A DNA stretch of 64,000 nt from Kazachstania africana CBS 2517. Lineage: Eukaryota > Ascomycota > Saccharomycetes > Saccharomycetales > Saccharomycetaceae. The translations under genes and the position numbers were made by a program. The notes below the pieces were generated by a model, which saw only the letters and a list, made by a program, of their open reading frames with translations, was not told where the DNA came from and made no database searches. Location: contig NC_018940.1 in assembly GCF_000304475.1 (NCBI RefSeq), positions 1,364,001 through 1,428,000 on the forward strand, read 5' to 3'. Positions 49,328 to 59,974 of this stretch are shown piece after piece. Every line of letters starts with the position of its first letter. Position 1 is the first letter of the stretch.

Positions 49328-51214
49328 ATGTCGGAGCCAAGTAATATACTGGGTCATGCGAATATAGAAGATTCTCGAAACGCTCCAAGTTCGACTGTAA
49401 TGAATGGCATAGTTAATACGAAACAATCCAGCAGCCGTAAAGAAAGCAGTGGGAATTTAAGTCAATCAAAACAAGAGTCGCTGGGTTTAAACCTTGATCT
49501 AGCGTTGCCTTCTACTAGTGTCCATCCTAGAACCACAGAGCGGATATACGATCCTGCAGTGGCATTGGCAGGTGCTTCCACAAACGGTACTCTTGGGAAT
49601 ACAAGCACGCCCACGTTAAAATCGAGTGCAATAACAACGAATGCGTCTCCTCTAGTGCCAAATGGAGTTCTTCCAAGTGTACCCACCACTGTAGATGCTA
49701 CCAGTAACACAGTAGCTGGATCTACTGTGGGAACTTCAATTGGAGCCCCTGCCAATTCTACTTTATTAGCAAACCTAAACCAGCCTCATTCGCAATCTCC
49801 TTTGTCATTAAATAATATAGATACAAATTCTGAAGTGCATAGAGGTACCAATATATCTGTTAATCATAGTATGCCTAATTTAGGTAAAGCGGCCCAGCAG
49901 ATTCTACCCACGACCGGTAATAATCACACGACGAGTAATACGCCATTATCGATTGATATAGGACAGATTGGTAACATTAGAAAGAGATCTATAAATGAAA
50001 GTGTGCTTTCAACTGACCCAGCTTCTAACCAATTAAGAATGTTTCAAAGGATGGATGAAATTTCAGCCAGGTTAATAACTATGGATAATGAATTCCAAAA
50101 TCTAGTCAAATTGATTAATGATCAGTCATACGTTATCAATTCACTTAAAACTTTAATTCCAAATATTATTGATGAGAAATTGAAGAATGAAAATAAGTTT
50201 GTAATTGATTTATTAAATTCAATCACAACTGTTTCATCTAGTTACTTGAAAAATATTAAACCACAATCTCAGTCAGGTTCAAGTAGTACCAATAATATTA
50301 TAAATACACAGTCACAAACCTCAACAATGTCTAACTCAATGCCGATAATAAATACTTCTTATCAGATACCGAAACCAATAACATCCTTCAAAAGCGGTAA
50401 CACATTCACATTAAATCCTAATGGCATAAAAAGAAGGAAAAAAAACAGTCACTCTTCTAATGCTGCAGGTACTCACACAAATAGCCCAATGTATCTGCCA
50501 TTAAACCTGAATGTGAATGACCTCTTCACTAATGGAAACGGCAACTCTGGGACTAAAGAGAGTGCTAATGCAACTAGTCAATCGACGACAAATACAAGTA
50601 AGAACGACAACGAGGTTATTGATGAAGATGGATATCAAGAGGATGATGACGACGAAGAAGATAATAACAATGAGATAATTTACGATGATGAAGATGAAGA
50701 AGTGGAGGACGTCGAAGAATATGATGAAGAAGATGACGAAAATGATTTTGAAGAAGATGAAGTAGACGAAGATATTGCAACATCAAAAGTAAATAAGAAA
50801 AACAAAAAGGGCATTAAAAAGATTATTAAAATTACTAAAAAAGCTGCAGATAAGTTGAAGAATGCTGCGAAGGAGAAATCTGAACAAGAAACGAGGGAAT
50901 TAAATTACACTTTATTAAAAGCCCCAAACAATGTAAGGACAATATGGGATGAATATGTTTATGGAATTGATGGGAACCCGTCAATAAGAGGACTAGAAGA
51001 GAAATACGGGAATAAATGGAGACTCACTAAAAACAAGAAAACTTTTTCAAGACGTAAAAGATTATATAAGTTTATTCTGAACGGCATCGATAAAGGCAAG
51101 ACAGCAGATGAGATGATAAAAGTGTTAGAAGAGAGAAGGTTGTATAAAGATGAAAATGGTGAGGTGAAAAGGCGGACAATTGGTTGGCTACAACAGAGTT
51201 TAACAGGGTTGTAA
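49328..51214 (+). CDS. HOT1: Osmostress transcription factor HOT1 (GCR1_C domain)
   Basis: A 628-residue protein (S. cerevisiae Hot1 about 719). The first 220 residues are Ser/Thr/Asn/Ala-rich. A coiled-coil-like helix follows at about 235-290 ([16 protein letters not shown] and on), then a basic nuclear-signal candidate ([12 protein letters not shown]), then a strongly acidic run (about 435-490). The last 100 residues form the GCR1_C DNA-binding domain ([20 protein letters not shown], then KYGNKWR). Gcr1, Msn1 and Hot1 share this domain. The choice of HOT1 rests on the neighbour DDR48, as YMR172W-YMR173W. Hot1 recruits the Hog1 kinase and RNA polymerase II to glycerol-synthesis and transporter genes. 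Confidence 0.88.
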   Translation: MSEPSNILGHANIEDSRNAPSSTVMNGIVNTKQSSSRKESSGNLSQSKQESLGLNLDLALPSTSVHPRTTERIYDPAVALAGASTNGTLGNTSTPTLKSSAITTNASPLVPNGVLPSVPTTVDATSNTVAGSTVGTSIGAPANSTLLANLNQPHSQSPLSLNNIDTNSEVHRGTNISVNHSMPNLGKAAQQILPTTGNNHTTSNTPLSIDIGQIGNIRKRSINESVLSTDPASNQLRMFQRMDEISARLITMDNEFQNLVKLINDQSYVINSLKTLIPNIIDEKLKNENKFVIDLLNSITTVSSSYLKNIKPQSQSGSSSTNNIINTQSQTSTMSNSMPIINTSYQIPKPITSFKSGNTFTLNPNGIKRRKKNSHSSNAAGTHTNSPMYLPLNLNVNDLFTNGNGNSGTKESANATSQSTTNTSKNDNEVIDEDGYQEDDDDEEDNNNEIIYDDEDEEVEDVEEYDEEDDENDFEEDEVDEDIATSKVNKKNKKGIKKIIKITKKAADKLKNAAKEKSEQETRELNYTLLKAPNNVRTIWDEYVYGIDGNPSIRGLEEKYGNKWRLTKNKKTFSRRKRLYKFILNGIDKGKTADEMIKVLEERRLYKDENGEVKRRTIGWLQQSLTGL

Positions 51215-51619
51215 TTTCACAGTGTGTAAAAGAACATACATATATTTTGCATTTGATGTTTTTTCTTCCCCATAAAAAATTAAATTTACATCCTTAAACC
51301 TCTCTACTATGTACAGCAATAGTAACTTCTTTATGCAGTGAATCCTTAATACCAAGTTTATTATGAGAGGAAAAGACGGAATATTATTTTCTACACGGAA
51401 CGGAATGGTTGACACATTCCCCGGAGTCCTCGAGATCAAATTTGAAAAACATCAAATGACACCCTGCACTATGTTACTTACATTTTGCAGGGTTGCGTAA
51501 TTTTAAAAGACAGGGGGTTGTTGAGAAGTTGATCCAAATATATAAATAGCAGAAAATAATTGTATCGTGTAGTTGGCAGTAAAACACTCGATTGATACAG
51601 TAAAATAGAATAATCAAAA
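51215..51619. other. DDR48 upstream region
   Basis: 405 bp between HOT1 and DDR48. It has one AGGGG stress element (51512-51516) and a strong TATA box (51539-51546), a layout typical of inducible yeast promoters. Confidence 0.6.
51539..51546 (+). promoter_or_regulatory. TATA box of DDR48
   Basis: TATATAAA, 81 bp upstream of the ATG. The nearby AGGGG at 51512 could bind Msn2/Msn4-type stress factors. Confidence 0.6.
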
Positions 51620-53221
51620 ATGGGATTTTTCGACAAGGTTATAGAGTTTGCAACTGAAAACAGTGATAGGGGAAGCAGAGAAAATAATAACTCTGGATCT
51701 TCTAATGATAGAAATGACGGTCCCAATTTTACTGGGAATGATAATAATTCCTCTGGATTTTCAAACAATAACAGTAACGATTCTGGTGACAACAGAAACA
51801 GAAACGACAATAATGATTTTCTATCAAAGGCTGAAAATCTAATCGGCCAAGAAAATGTTGGTAAAATCAAGAATAAAGTTGGTGAGAGTAGGTTTGAAAA
51901 GTTTGAAGAGACGGTGCGTGATAAGTTTTCTAAGACCTCTTTGAATGATGACAATAACCAAAATAAGCAATCCTCAAGCGACGAAGGCAAGGGTTACTAT
52001 ACAGGGTCAGCAGCTGAAAGAAATAACTCTTCATATGACAATGAATCGAGTCCAAACAAGTCTTCTTATGGCAATGATTCCTATGGCAACGATTCTAACA
52101 GAAACAAGTCTTCTTATGGCAATGATTCATACGGTAACGATTCTAACAGAAACAAGTCTTCATACGGGAATGATTCTTATGGCAACGATTCTAACAGAAA
52201 CAAGTCTTCTTATGGCAGCGATTCCTATGGCAACGATTCTAGCAGAAACAAGTCTTCTTATGGCAGCGATTCTTATGGCAACGATTCTAACAGAAACAAG
52301 TCTTCTTATGGCAGCGATTCCTATGGCAACGATTCTAGCAGAAACAAGTCTTCATATGGCAGCGATTCCTATGGCAACGATTCTAACAGAAACAAGTCTT
52401 CTTATGGCAAAGATTCATACGGTAACGATTCTAACAGAAACAAGTCTTCATACGGGAATGATTCTTATGGCAACGATTCTAACAGAAACAAGTCTTCTTA
52501 TGGCAGCGATTCCTATGGCAACGATTCTAGCAGAAACAAGTCTTCTTATGGCAGCGATTCCTATGGCAACGATTCTAACAAGAACAAGTCTTCTTATGGC
52601 AGCGATTCATACGGTAACGATTCTTATGGCAACGATTCTAACAGAAACAAGTCTTCTTATGGCAGCGATTCATACGGTAACGATTCTTATGGCAACGATT
52701 CTAACAAGAACAAGTCTTCTTATGGCAGCGATTCCTATGGCAACGATTCTAGCAGAAACAAGTCTTCATATGGCAGCGATTCCTATGGCAACGATTCTAA
52801 CAGAAACAAGTCTTCTTATGGCAGCGATTCCTATGGCAACGATTCTAACAAGAACAAGTCTTCATATGGCAGCGATTCCTATGGCAACGATTCTAACAAG
52901 AACAAGTCTTCTTATGGCAGCGATTCATACGGTAACGATTCTTATGGCAACGATTCTAACAAGAACAAGTCTTCTTATGGCAGCGATTCATACGGTAACG
53001 ATTCTTATGGCAACGATTCTAACAAGAACAACTCTTCTTATGGCAATAATTCATACGGTAACAATTCCTACGACAACGATTCTAGCAGAAACAAGTCTTC
53101 TTATGGTAATGATTCGTATGGCAACAACTCCAATAGAAACAGGTCTTCCTATGGCAATGATTCTTACGCTGATAATGATAGTAGTCGTCGTCACGACAAT
53201 AGATCAGGCAGAGATTGGTGA
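51620..53221 (+). CDS. DDR48: Stress protein DDR48 with long tandem repeats
   Basis: A 533-residue protein (S. cerevisiae about 430). The N-terminus MGFFDKVIEFATENSDR and the segment FLSKAENLIGQENVGKIKNK followed by RFEKFEETVRDKFSKTS match the DDR48 head. From residue 148 it is an array of 21 repeats of consensus SSYGSDSYGNDSNRNK, then a short Arg/His-rich end. The protein is extremely hydrophilic and disordered. Ddr48 (flocculent-specific protein) is induced by DNA damage, heat and osmotic stress; it has reported ATPase/GTPase activity, but its role is not well defined. Because repeat units are multiples of three, another frame is also open throughout (51945-53264); it is a shadow. Neighbours HOT1 and PAI3 confirm the identity. 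Confidence 0.95.
   Translation: MGFFDKVIEFATENSDRGSRENNNSGSSNDRNDGPNFTGNDNNSSGFSNNNSNDSGDNRNRNDNNDFLSKAENLIGQENVGKIKNKVGESRFEKFEETVRDKFSKTSLNDDNNQNKQSSSDEGKGYYTGSAAERNNSSYDNESSPNKSSYGNDSYGNDSNRNKSSYGNDSYGNDSNRNKSSYGNDSYGNDSNRNKSSYGSDSYGNDSSRNKSSYGSDSYGNDSNRNKSSYGSDSYGNDSSRNKSSYGSDSYGNDSNRNKSSYGKDSYGNDSNRNKSSYGNDSYGNDSNRNKSSYGSDSYGNDSSRNKSSYGSDSYGNDSNKNKSSYGSDSYGNDSYGNDSNRNKSSYGSDSYGNDSYGNDSNKNKSSYGSDSYGNDSSRNKSSYGSDSYGNDSNRNKSSYGSDSYGNDSNKNKSSYGSDSYGNDSNKNKSSYGSDSYGNDSYGNDSNKNKSSYGSDSYGNDSYGNDSNKNNSSYGNNSYGNNSYDNDSSRNKSSYGNDSYGNNSNRNRSSYGNDSYADNDSSRRHDNRSGRDW
52061..53143 (+). repeat. DDR48 coding minisatellite, 21 units
   Basis: 1,083 bp of tandem repeats: sixteen 48-bp units (16 residues) and five 63-bp units, which carry one extra SYGND module. 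Units vary at fixed positions (GN, GS or GK; NR, SR or NK). The long units cluster at positions 12, 13 and 18-20, indicating recent block duplication. Confidence 0.95.
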
Positions 53222-53330
53222 TTCTCAATTGAACAATATTCTGATGAAATTTCTAGGAACATGATATAACTAAATATATATTTACTTCTACGTATCAAAA
53301 AAGCTTCATACTATTTAAAACATCAGTAGC

Positions 53331-53549
53331 TTAAGAAGTACCACGGGTGCTATCTCCATTAGTACCCTCGCCCTGTAACTTCTTATATGCTTCATTATTT
53401 TGTTGCTTTCTTTGCTCTCTTTCCTCATCAGAAAGCTCTCTGTCTGGTTTCAATTTACTTAAATATGCACAGGCAACCTGAGCATCACCACTCAGCTTAT
53501 CTTTAGCCTGAGCAAACATCATTTTGAAATCGTCTTTTTCACCACTCAT
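53331..53549 (-). CDS. PAI3: Proteinase A inhibitor PAI3 (IA3)
   Basis: A 72-residue protein (S. cerevisiae IA3 68). IA3 is a cytosolic, intrinsically unfolded inhibitor of the vacuolar aspartic proteinase Pep4; its N-terminal half folds into a helix within the active-site cleft. The corresponding stretch here, FKMMFAQAKDKLSGDAQVAC, keeps the pattern of Lys and hydrophobic residues and the Leu-x-Gly-Asp-Ala core of IA3. The C-terminal half is charged with the conserved EAYKKLQGEG. It lies between DDR48 and SIP18, as YMR174C does. The small size and good length match support the start at 53549. Confidence 0.9.
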   Translation of the reverse strand: MSGEKDDFKMMFAQAKDKLSGDAQVACAYLSKLKPDRELSDEEREQRKQQNNEAYKKLQGEGTNGDSTRGTS

Positions 53550-53995
53550 ACTTATATTCAGTTTTACATAGTTTGATTCGAGATAAAACTTGTTATATTA
53601 GAATTTGAACATTTACGCAACTAATAATTTTATGAAACTAAATATATAGTGCGAGTCAGTAATTGGTATATTATGAGTGGTTTATTCGTAAATCGATTAA
53701 TTCGACGAACCGAAGACTGCTTCCAGCCACAGGCGATGAGGGGTACGCCTACCGTCCAACGTCATGTCCATCGGATAAAACATGTATACCTCATAGCCTC
53801 TGCTCCTATACCATTACGTTTGTCAATAGATCCATAACATCCCTGAAGTTCTGAAATAATCCGTCATGTTGCTGTTGCACCCACACGGATCAGTTGGTAA
53901 AAGGTGAATTTCCAGAATAAGGGCTTTCGGAGGCTGAACGTAGAGACTTCCCAAACCCACGTATTAAGGGTTCTACAATCGCATAGGGTTATCTC

Positions 53996-54000
53996 CCCCT
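53996..54000. promoter_or_regulatory. CCCCT stress-response element
   Basis: One of three STRE cores in the PAI3-SIP18 gap; the others are at 53739 and 54161. In S. cerevisiae SIP18 is strongly induced by osmotic stress through Msn2/4 and Hog1. Confidence 0.5.
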
Positions 54001-54224
54001 GTTATCCGGACCATTTATTATGGATGTCTTGTCGTCATTAATGGTCAGTACGGCCGTCATGGATGGCTGTTCCAGTGGTATTTCAAGCCGATAATAAGGT
54101 ATACTGGGTATGGCACTGCGGGAGACGTAACAACTGCAAACATCCTTTACAAGCAATGGAAGGGGATAATCGTCCTATCGGATTGTTGCCATTGCAGCCA
54201 TAATATAGCTCATAGCCTTTGACA

Positions 54225-54232
54225 TATATAAG
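54225..54232 (+). promoter_or_regulatory. TATA box of SIP18
   Basis: TATATAAG, 112 bp upstream of the SIP18 ATG, downstream of the three stress elements. Confidence 0.55.
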
Positions 54233-54336
54233 AGGAGGAAATATGTTGTCTTGCATTGTAATGTCCTCTAATCTCCAATAACTCATCATAAAACTCAACC
54301 AAAATACAACAAAATACTTATTGCTTTGCTTTAGAG

Positions 54337-54570
54337 ATGTCTAACCTAATTAACAAATTTGCTGATAAATTAACTACCAGTGGTAATGAAGAGCAACAAC
54401 ATGACAAGGACCCAAGAAAACAAAAAATGAAGGGCCAAGGCTTTTTCGAAGATGACAATGCCTACGGTGGTCAGAAGAATATGAACGACGAAGATGTTGA
54501 CATGGATAGAGATACAGAAGTCAGACAACCAGCTGGCAGAGGTTTCGCCAATGACTGGAAAGCTACTTAG
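54337..54570 (+). CDS. SIP18: Hydrophilin SIP18/GRE1 homolog
   Basis: A 77-residue, very hydrophilic protein (S. cerevisiae Sip18 79). The ends are conserved with Sip18: MSNLINKFADKL at the start and AGRGFANDWKAT at the end. The middle is Gly-, Asp-, Asn- and Lys-rich. Hydrophilins protect enzymes during drying, and Sip18 also binds phospholipid. GRE1 is the duplicate; the position between PAI3 and ECM5 matches SIP18 (YMR175W), while the pre-duplication gene is ancestor of both. Strong TATA and stress elements upstream agree with inducible expression. Confidence 0.9.
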   Translation: MSNLINKFADKLTTSGNEEQQHDKDPRKQKMKGQGFFEDDNAYGGQKNMNDEDVDMDRDTEVRQPAGRGFANDWKAT

Positions 54571-54922
54571 CTGAAATAGCATTTATTTCTCTTCGTTTTG
54601 TATTAATTTCATGCATACACCATGGTACTATCCAAAATCTCTATAATTCACATATATATATTTATGAAATACTTATGTTTTTAAAAATATTTTTAAATGC
54701 ATTTGTGAGTCTTCACTACTCCTTGACTATGCCATCATCTCATCTATCAACTTTTCTGAATATGCCTTCTCGGTTCTTGCAATATTGCGCAGGTTTTCGT
54801 CAGATGGATTTCATAGAAAAAGTGAAAACTGAAAATTAAGTCTATAAAACTCTGCCATTTATCTTCTCAATCTACATATTAACTTGAAGTCTATTGATTG
54901 AATTTTCTCGTATCGGTGAGAT
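54571..54922. other. SIP18-ECM5 intergenic region
   Basis: 352 bp holding the SIP18 3' end and the ECM5 promoter. It is AT-rich (TATATA-like and T-rich runs at 54650-54700). No feature is recognised. Confidence 0.45.
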
Positions 54923-57900
54923 ATGAACAACAGAGAATCAATAACAAAGATATCTTTTCTTCTGAATGACAGAGATGTTAAACCAATAGGCAATAACACT
55001 GCAACTAGTACTTCATCTGTGAAAGGGAGTGCCCAAAATCACAAGACCTCTTTATTGAACCCTTCTGCAACTCCGTCATCTATTCTTCCAGACTCTGACA
55101 GTGGGGCTAATACTCCAACTCTTACGGCTTCAAAATCAAGTTCAAGTGAAAAGATTGCAGCAGATCACTTATCTTTCCCGCAGACAAGCAGGTTTCAAAG
55201 GGGCAATGACATATCTTCCAACTCATCTTCCAATCAATACTACAATCCTTACCTTTATACACAGAGTAAGTCGAGGGCAAGTGCTCCATTTGACCCATCT
55301 CAGATCGACTCCATCACGCTCTCTTATCCCGACAGAGAAATGCCAGTCAGAGTATATCATGAAAAAATCCGGACTGTATTATTATATTACGAGGGATTCT
55401 GTACCAACTTTTATCCTGAAGAAGCATGAAATATCAGATCCCATTCAATTTTACGAATCTGTAACAGATCTAGGAAAGAGATATGGTTGTATCAAATTGA
55501 AGTTTACTTCTGAAGAAAGTAATGCTGTGGATATGGTCACCAAATTGGACATCAATTTTGAAAAATTCTGGTTCAAAGCAAGAAAGCAGTATTTGAAACC
55601 ATTGAAGAATGAAAATGCAAGAATACTGAAGTTTTATCGTAATTTATATCATTACTACACCAGCATAAAAAAATCTACAAATTTCATAAAGATTCCAAGC
55701 ATAGATAAGAGAACATTAGATTTATATCGATTGCGCAAATGTGTACATCTTCGAGGTGGTTTCGATGCCGTTTGTCAAAAGAAACTTTGGGCTCAGATTG
55801 GTAGAGAATTGGGTTATTCTGGGAGAATAATGAGTTCTTTATCTACTTCTCTAAGATCGGCTTACGAGAAAGTCTTACTAGAATTTGATCTATACGAAGA
55901 TTCTCACAATGATGGCAATGTTACCAATAATTTAGAACCCAAATCACCAGCAAATTTGACACCGCCATTAGAAGAACCAATAGCACATAATGAACTGAAA
56001 AGAAAAAGCTACGAACAAAACGATACACACTTCAAAAGACACAACTTGGGTAGGACGATTAGCACCCAACTCTCTTGTGAATTAGGAGGTATAGAAGACA
56101 CATTTTTCAGGATCAGAGATGTCAAAAAGTCAAAAAAGTTTCCTACAAAATTTGAATCCCTTACAGAAGAAAGAATAGGCTACACTCAATCTAACAGAGC
56201 CACTCTTCCTTCTTATGATTTCAATTTTTGGGAGACAGGGCTGGAGATATATGATAATGATAAATTTGAAAGTAAAAGTTCCCCATTATATAACATTAAA
56301 CAATATTACGAAAAAAGCCAAACAGTGTTTCAAAAAGTCAAAGAGGAATATCCTGACAAGTTTAGCGATTTGCTGGCAAGTGAGTCAAATCTCTCTTTGG
56401 AAAATTTTGAAGATCTATACTGGCAATTATTATCCAACCAAGATAACGACTTGGAAATAGATTCTGGCCTGGCTGTTTCATCGAGAATACATGGTGATGA
56501 TTTAGCACTTCCTCCTTATCATGGTTTAAATGGTCACAACATGTTGAACAAGTGGAGATTGAAGGATCTCCCTCTAAATGAAAATTCATTAGCTAAATTC
56601 ATGGACATAGATTTAGGTGGCCATACCATTAGTAGGTATGACATTGGCATGCTTTTTTCCATTCTCGGCTGGTCAGTGAATGATAATTTTGTTCCATCAA
56701 TCAATTTCAACCATCTTGGTTCATCTAAAGTGTGGTACATAGTCTCTGAACCTGACATGGAAAAATTTGAAAATCTTTTAGATAAAAATTGCCAACAAAA
56801 TCCTGAAATTCACAACGAAATATATGAAGAAGCGTTCGAAAGATCAGAATTTTTCAAATGTTACAAGGAAAATAGTTTTTACGGCGATGCTTCCATAAGT
56901 GATAATGTTGAGTTGAAGTCTTCCCATTCATTGAATAATTTGCAGTTGCATCCTGATATGATTCTCTCAAATGGGATAAAATTACGCAAGGTTATCCAGG
57001 AAGCAGGCTCTTTCATTTTTAAGTTCCCCAAATGTTACACAAGTAGCATAAGTAGTGGGTTTCACGTATCTGAAACCGCTCATTTCATGCCTAAATCGTG
57101 GTCACAATACGCGATTGATGGTACCAACTGGCTTGCACAAAATCGCATTTTACCCAGCATAGATCTGCATAAATTTCTCATGAACTTGTTGTTGTATTCT
57201 GAAGATCAAGACATAATAAATTACTGCGAGCGCTTTCTTCGCAATTATATACAAAACGAGTTACAAAATAGGATGAAGATAAAGAAGTTATTGAACAATA
57301 TAGACATCATACACAATTGTTTGGATTTTACTTCCACCAGTTCATTAAAGAGTACTGGTTTTTCAAAAGTTGTACTATCGCATGACGCAGATATCATTAA
57401 TCTTTCACTAGAGGAATTTTTCGATTTTTTCAAAGGCCAGTCTGATTTTTTGAATCCTGATCAAGTCCACATTTTTAATAAGCCATTATCTCTTTTCCAG
57501 ATCTCTTTGCATGTCCGCTACGAAGACAAAATGTTACAAAATATATTGGATAGTGTTTATAATGCAAGGTTGCACGCTAATGTCCTTGCATTTTCATCCT
57601 CAGATGTGGCCAGCCGGTTGGAAAAATTAGTCAATTCCAAATATGAGGACCGAGCTATTCCTTTAGAAGTATTACAAAAAATGCTACAGGAAACTAATGC
57701 TAGAGATCCAGCGTACAAAGCTTTGAACGAACTTGTTCTAAAATCTCAACTTTTACGTAGAGACTGTCAAAACATACTCACCGTTTTGAAAAGGCTTCAA
57801 GATAATCATAAGCCCAATGTTCCGGTGATGAGTACCTTGCAAGTTGAATTGTTAGAAAAATCGCCCCTGAGCCTGCTTTCATACAAGCTCTTCTCTTGCA

Positions 57901-59288
57901 TTAAAAAAGTGCAAGAATATCCAGTAACATTCGAAGAACTTCCCCGATTAGTCAAACTTCATAATGAAACCATTGAGCTCGAAAAAAAAATATATGGACT
58001 CAGGAATGCCTCCACGACTCTCGATGAGTTGCTGAAATTGTATGATATGTTGTTTTTCTTACCCATTATGGACGAGCCACAAAATGAACTGCTAATTCAC
58101 ATACATAAAAGCATATGGCTAAAACTTTTTGAGGATGTGTTCATCTCAGATGATCACAAATCCCCTTATAGTATAGACGAACTATATTCATTTTTTGATT
58201 TTGGAGTAAAGTATTGTGGAAGTTCCGAAATAGATAAATTAGAGATAGTCAGAAGTCGTATTATTATGATTCAAAATGTAGTCCAACGCGTTAAAAAGAT
58301 TATGAGGAATGTCAAACTAAATGCAAAACTTTCAATATCTGATGTAAAAGAAGTTTCTTCTATAATTCAGACACAACACGTTCCAATCGATGAAAATGTA
58401 AAGAAGCTACTTGATGATATTTTGAATGGAGTAGAATCAATCAGAAGCAGTATGAACCCTTTATGGGACAAGTTATCCATCAATAGGCCGTTTATTGATG
58501 AGATTGATGATTTGATTAGGAAGAATTCAACGGATTATTTTAAACTCTCATCTAAATTCAATGGTTCCGAATCAGATAAAAGAATTTGTATTACTGAAGC
58601 AAGGGAGAATGATATGTTGACGAAGCAAGTGAAAACATGCAGATCCTGGATTTTCGATTTCAACAAAATTGTAAAGAAACATAAGCTTGACAAATTGCTA
58701 CCTACGGTTTCAAGATGTCTGGACTTGGAAACAGATGCATGCATATCTTATGAGGACCCAAATACAATACAAACTTCATATTGTTTTTGTCGTCAAGGCG
58801 ACGTTGGTACAATGGTAGAATGTGAACTATGCAAAGAATGGTACCATACCACATGTATTAACAAAGGGAATTGGTCTCTTCCGGACGATCCACGAAGTGC
58901 TTTTGTCTGTTCCATCTGCAATATCAACTTGAATACAGCCATTCCCCCTCAGAATAAGATAAACTTTGGTAATCTGAAAAGTATTGTTATTGATTCTTTA
59001 AAATTAGAGGTTATTCCTGAAAGAAAAATTCTACAAAACCTTTTTGAACTTTTCCACCTAGCATTGACATTCAGAAACGAATTGGAGACTGTCTTATTTG
59101 AAAATGGTGAGATCAATACAAAAAACTCACTTCACAAGATCAAGTTTTATATAAGAAAGGCAGAAGGCTCTTTCTGTGAGTTTATTGATCTGTTAGGCCC
59201 TCTAAAGAGATATTGCCACCACGTTGATAGAGAAAAGTTTGCTAACTTACAAAACAGTGGTTCCATCATCGTTACAGGCAATGAATGA
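54923..59288 (+). CDS. ECM5: ECM5 homolog, interrupted by a +1 frameshift near 55362
   Basis: The reading frame is split. Frame 2 opens at ATG 54923 with a Ser/Asn-rich head and stops at 55427. The rest, to 59288, is in frame 3, open with no ATG before 55206. The two join if one A is dropped from the A6 run at 55362-55367, giving about 1,454 residues (S. cerevisiae Ecm5 1,411). Domains are JmjN (VPTFILKKHEISDPIQFYES), ARID (RKCVHLRGGFDAVC and on), a JmjC fold in which the iron-binding His and Glu are replaced (GWSVNDNF), a long helical region, and a PHD finger near the C-terminus (YCFCRQGDVGTMVECELCKE). Ecm5 forms a complex with Snt2 and Rpd3 in the oxidative-stress response. An indel error, a real mutation and a frameshift site are all possible. 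Confidence 0.85.
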
Positions 59289-59974
59289 ATGAGCAAACAC
59301 TGTAAACTTTTGTTTTTTTGCATTGTTTGCATGGGAAACATGTCAGGACAGTATTCAAGAGATACTTAAGTATACAGAATTGTGTAACTAAGATAAATCT
59401 ATTATGTTTCATATGAAATCTTCCCTCTCTATAGCAACGAGCCAGCGAGCGTGTCGTCATCCCGTTGATATAGGTTACCGCGATCTTCACAAAAAAGACA
59501 AAAAAAAGGCTTAAACGACACGGAGAAATCGACGCAGGACAAAATCGGACCCTGCAGGATGTGAAAGAATAGGACGTAGATTGCAGTCCGCAAATACAGG
59601 AATTATATAGCTTAAAAAAATTAATTGATGACCGTGGCAATAATGCTCGAGCAATGTACTGGCTAATGGTGTTAGCACTTCTAACCTTGACGGTAGATTT
59701 CTTAGAAGGCCTTAAATTATCTCGAAAATGTTTTCTTGGATTTTTCTTTGAAAAGGCGCATTATCTCATCCCATCCGAAATCTTGATAATCGCTTTTTCA
59801 AGAGCCCAAGAATGGTAAAAATTTTCAACCTTCAGCAAACGATACATACTTGGGTCATCTTGGTGATACAAAGGGATATCGATAACTAACGGGGAGCATT
59901 TGTTTGATATAAAGTAGAACATTTCTCGTTTGACTATATTCAAAATTTAAGCTCGGCAATACAACGGGATAATC
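59289..59974. other. ECM5-MMT1 intergenic region
   Basis: 686 bp. The minus ORFs at 59272-59640 and 59761-59943 begin from TTG codons and match nothing I know. The gap should hold the ECM5 3' end and the MMT1 promoter. Confidence 0.45.

Larger units (their letters stand above)
53550..54336. other. Long promoter region between PAI3 and SIP18
   Basis: 787 bp shared by two divergent genes. It has stress elements at 53739-53743 (AGGGG), 53996-54000 (CCCCT) and 54161-54165 (AGGGG), and a TATA box at 54225. It is visibly less AT-rich than neighbouring gaps. The short plus ORFs here resemble nothing known. Confidence 0.6.

Noticed and set aside
51945..53264. 439-codon alternative frame across DDR48
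   Set aside because: Repeat units are multiples of three bases, so one open unit keeps the whole shadow frame open. The product is a Met/Thr/Ile repeat with no known relative.
53993..54015. Resemblance to a homing-endonuclease (I-SceI-type) site
   Set aside because: Only about 11 contiguous bases agree; likely chance.
55266..55271. GTAAGT as a splice donor explaining the ECM5 frame change
   Set aside because: No TACTAAC-like branch site lies between it and the JmjN coding region; a single-base indel explains the data better.
59761..59943. 60-codon minus ORF upstream of MMT1
   Set aside because: It starts at TTG, with the only useful ATG eight codons in; no family recognised.
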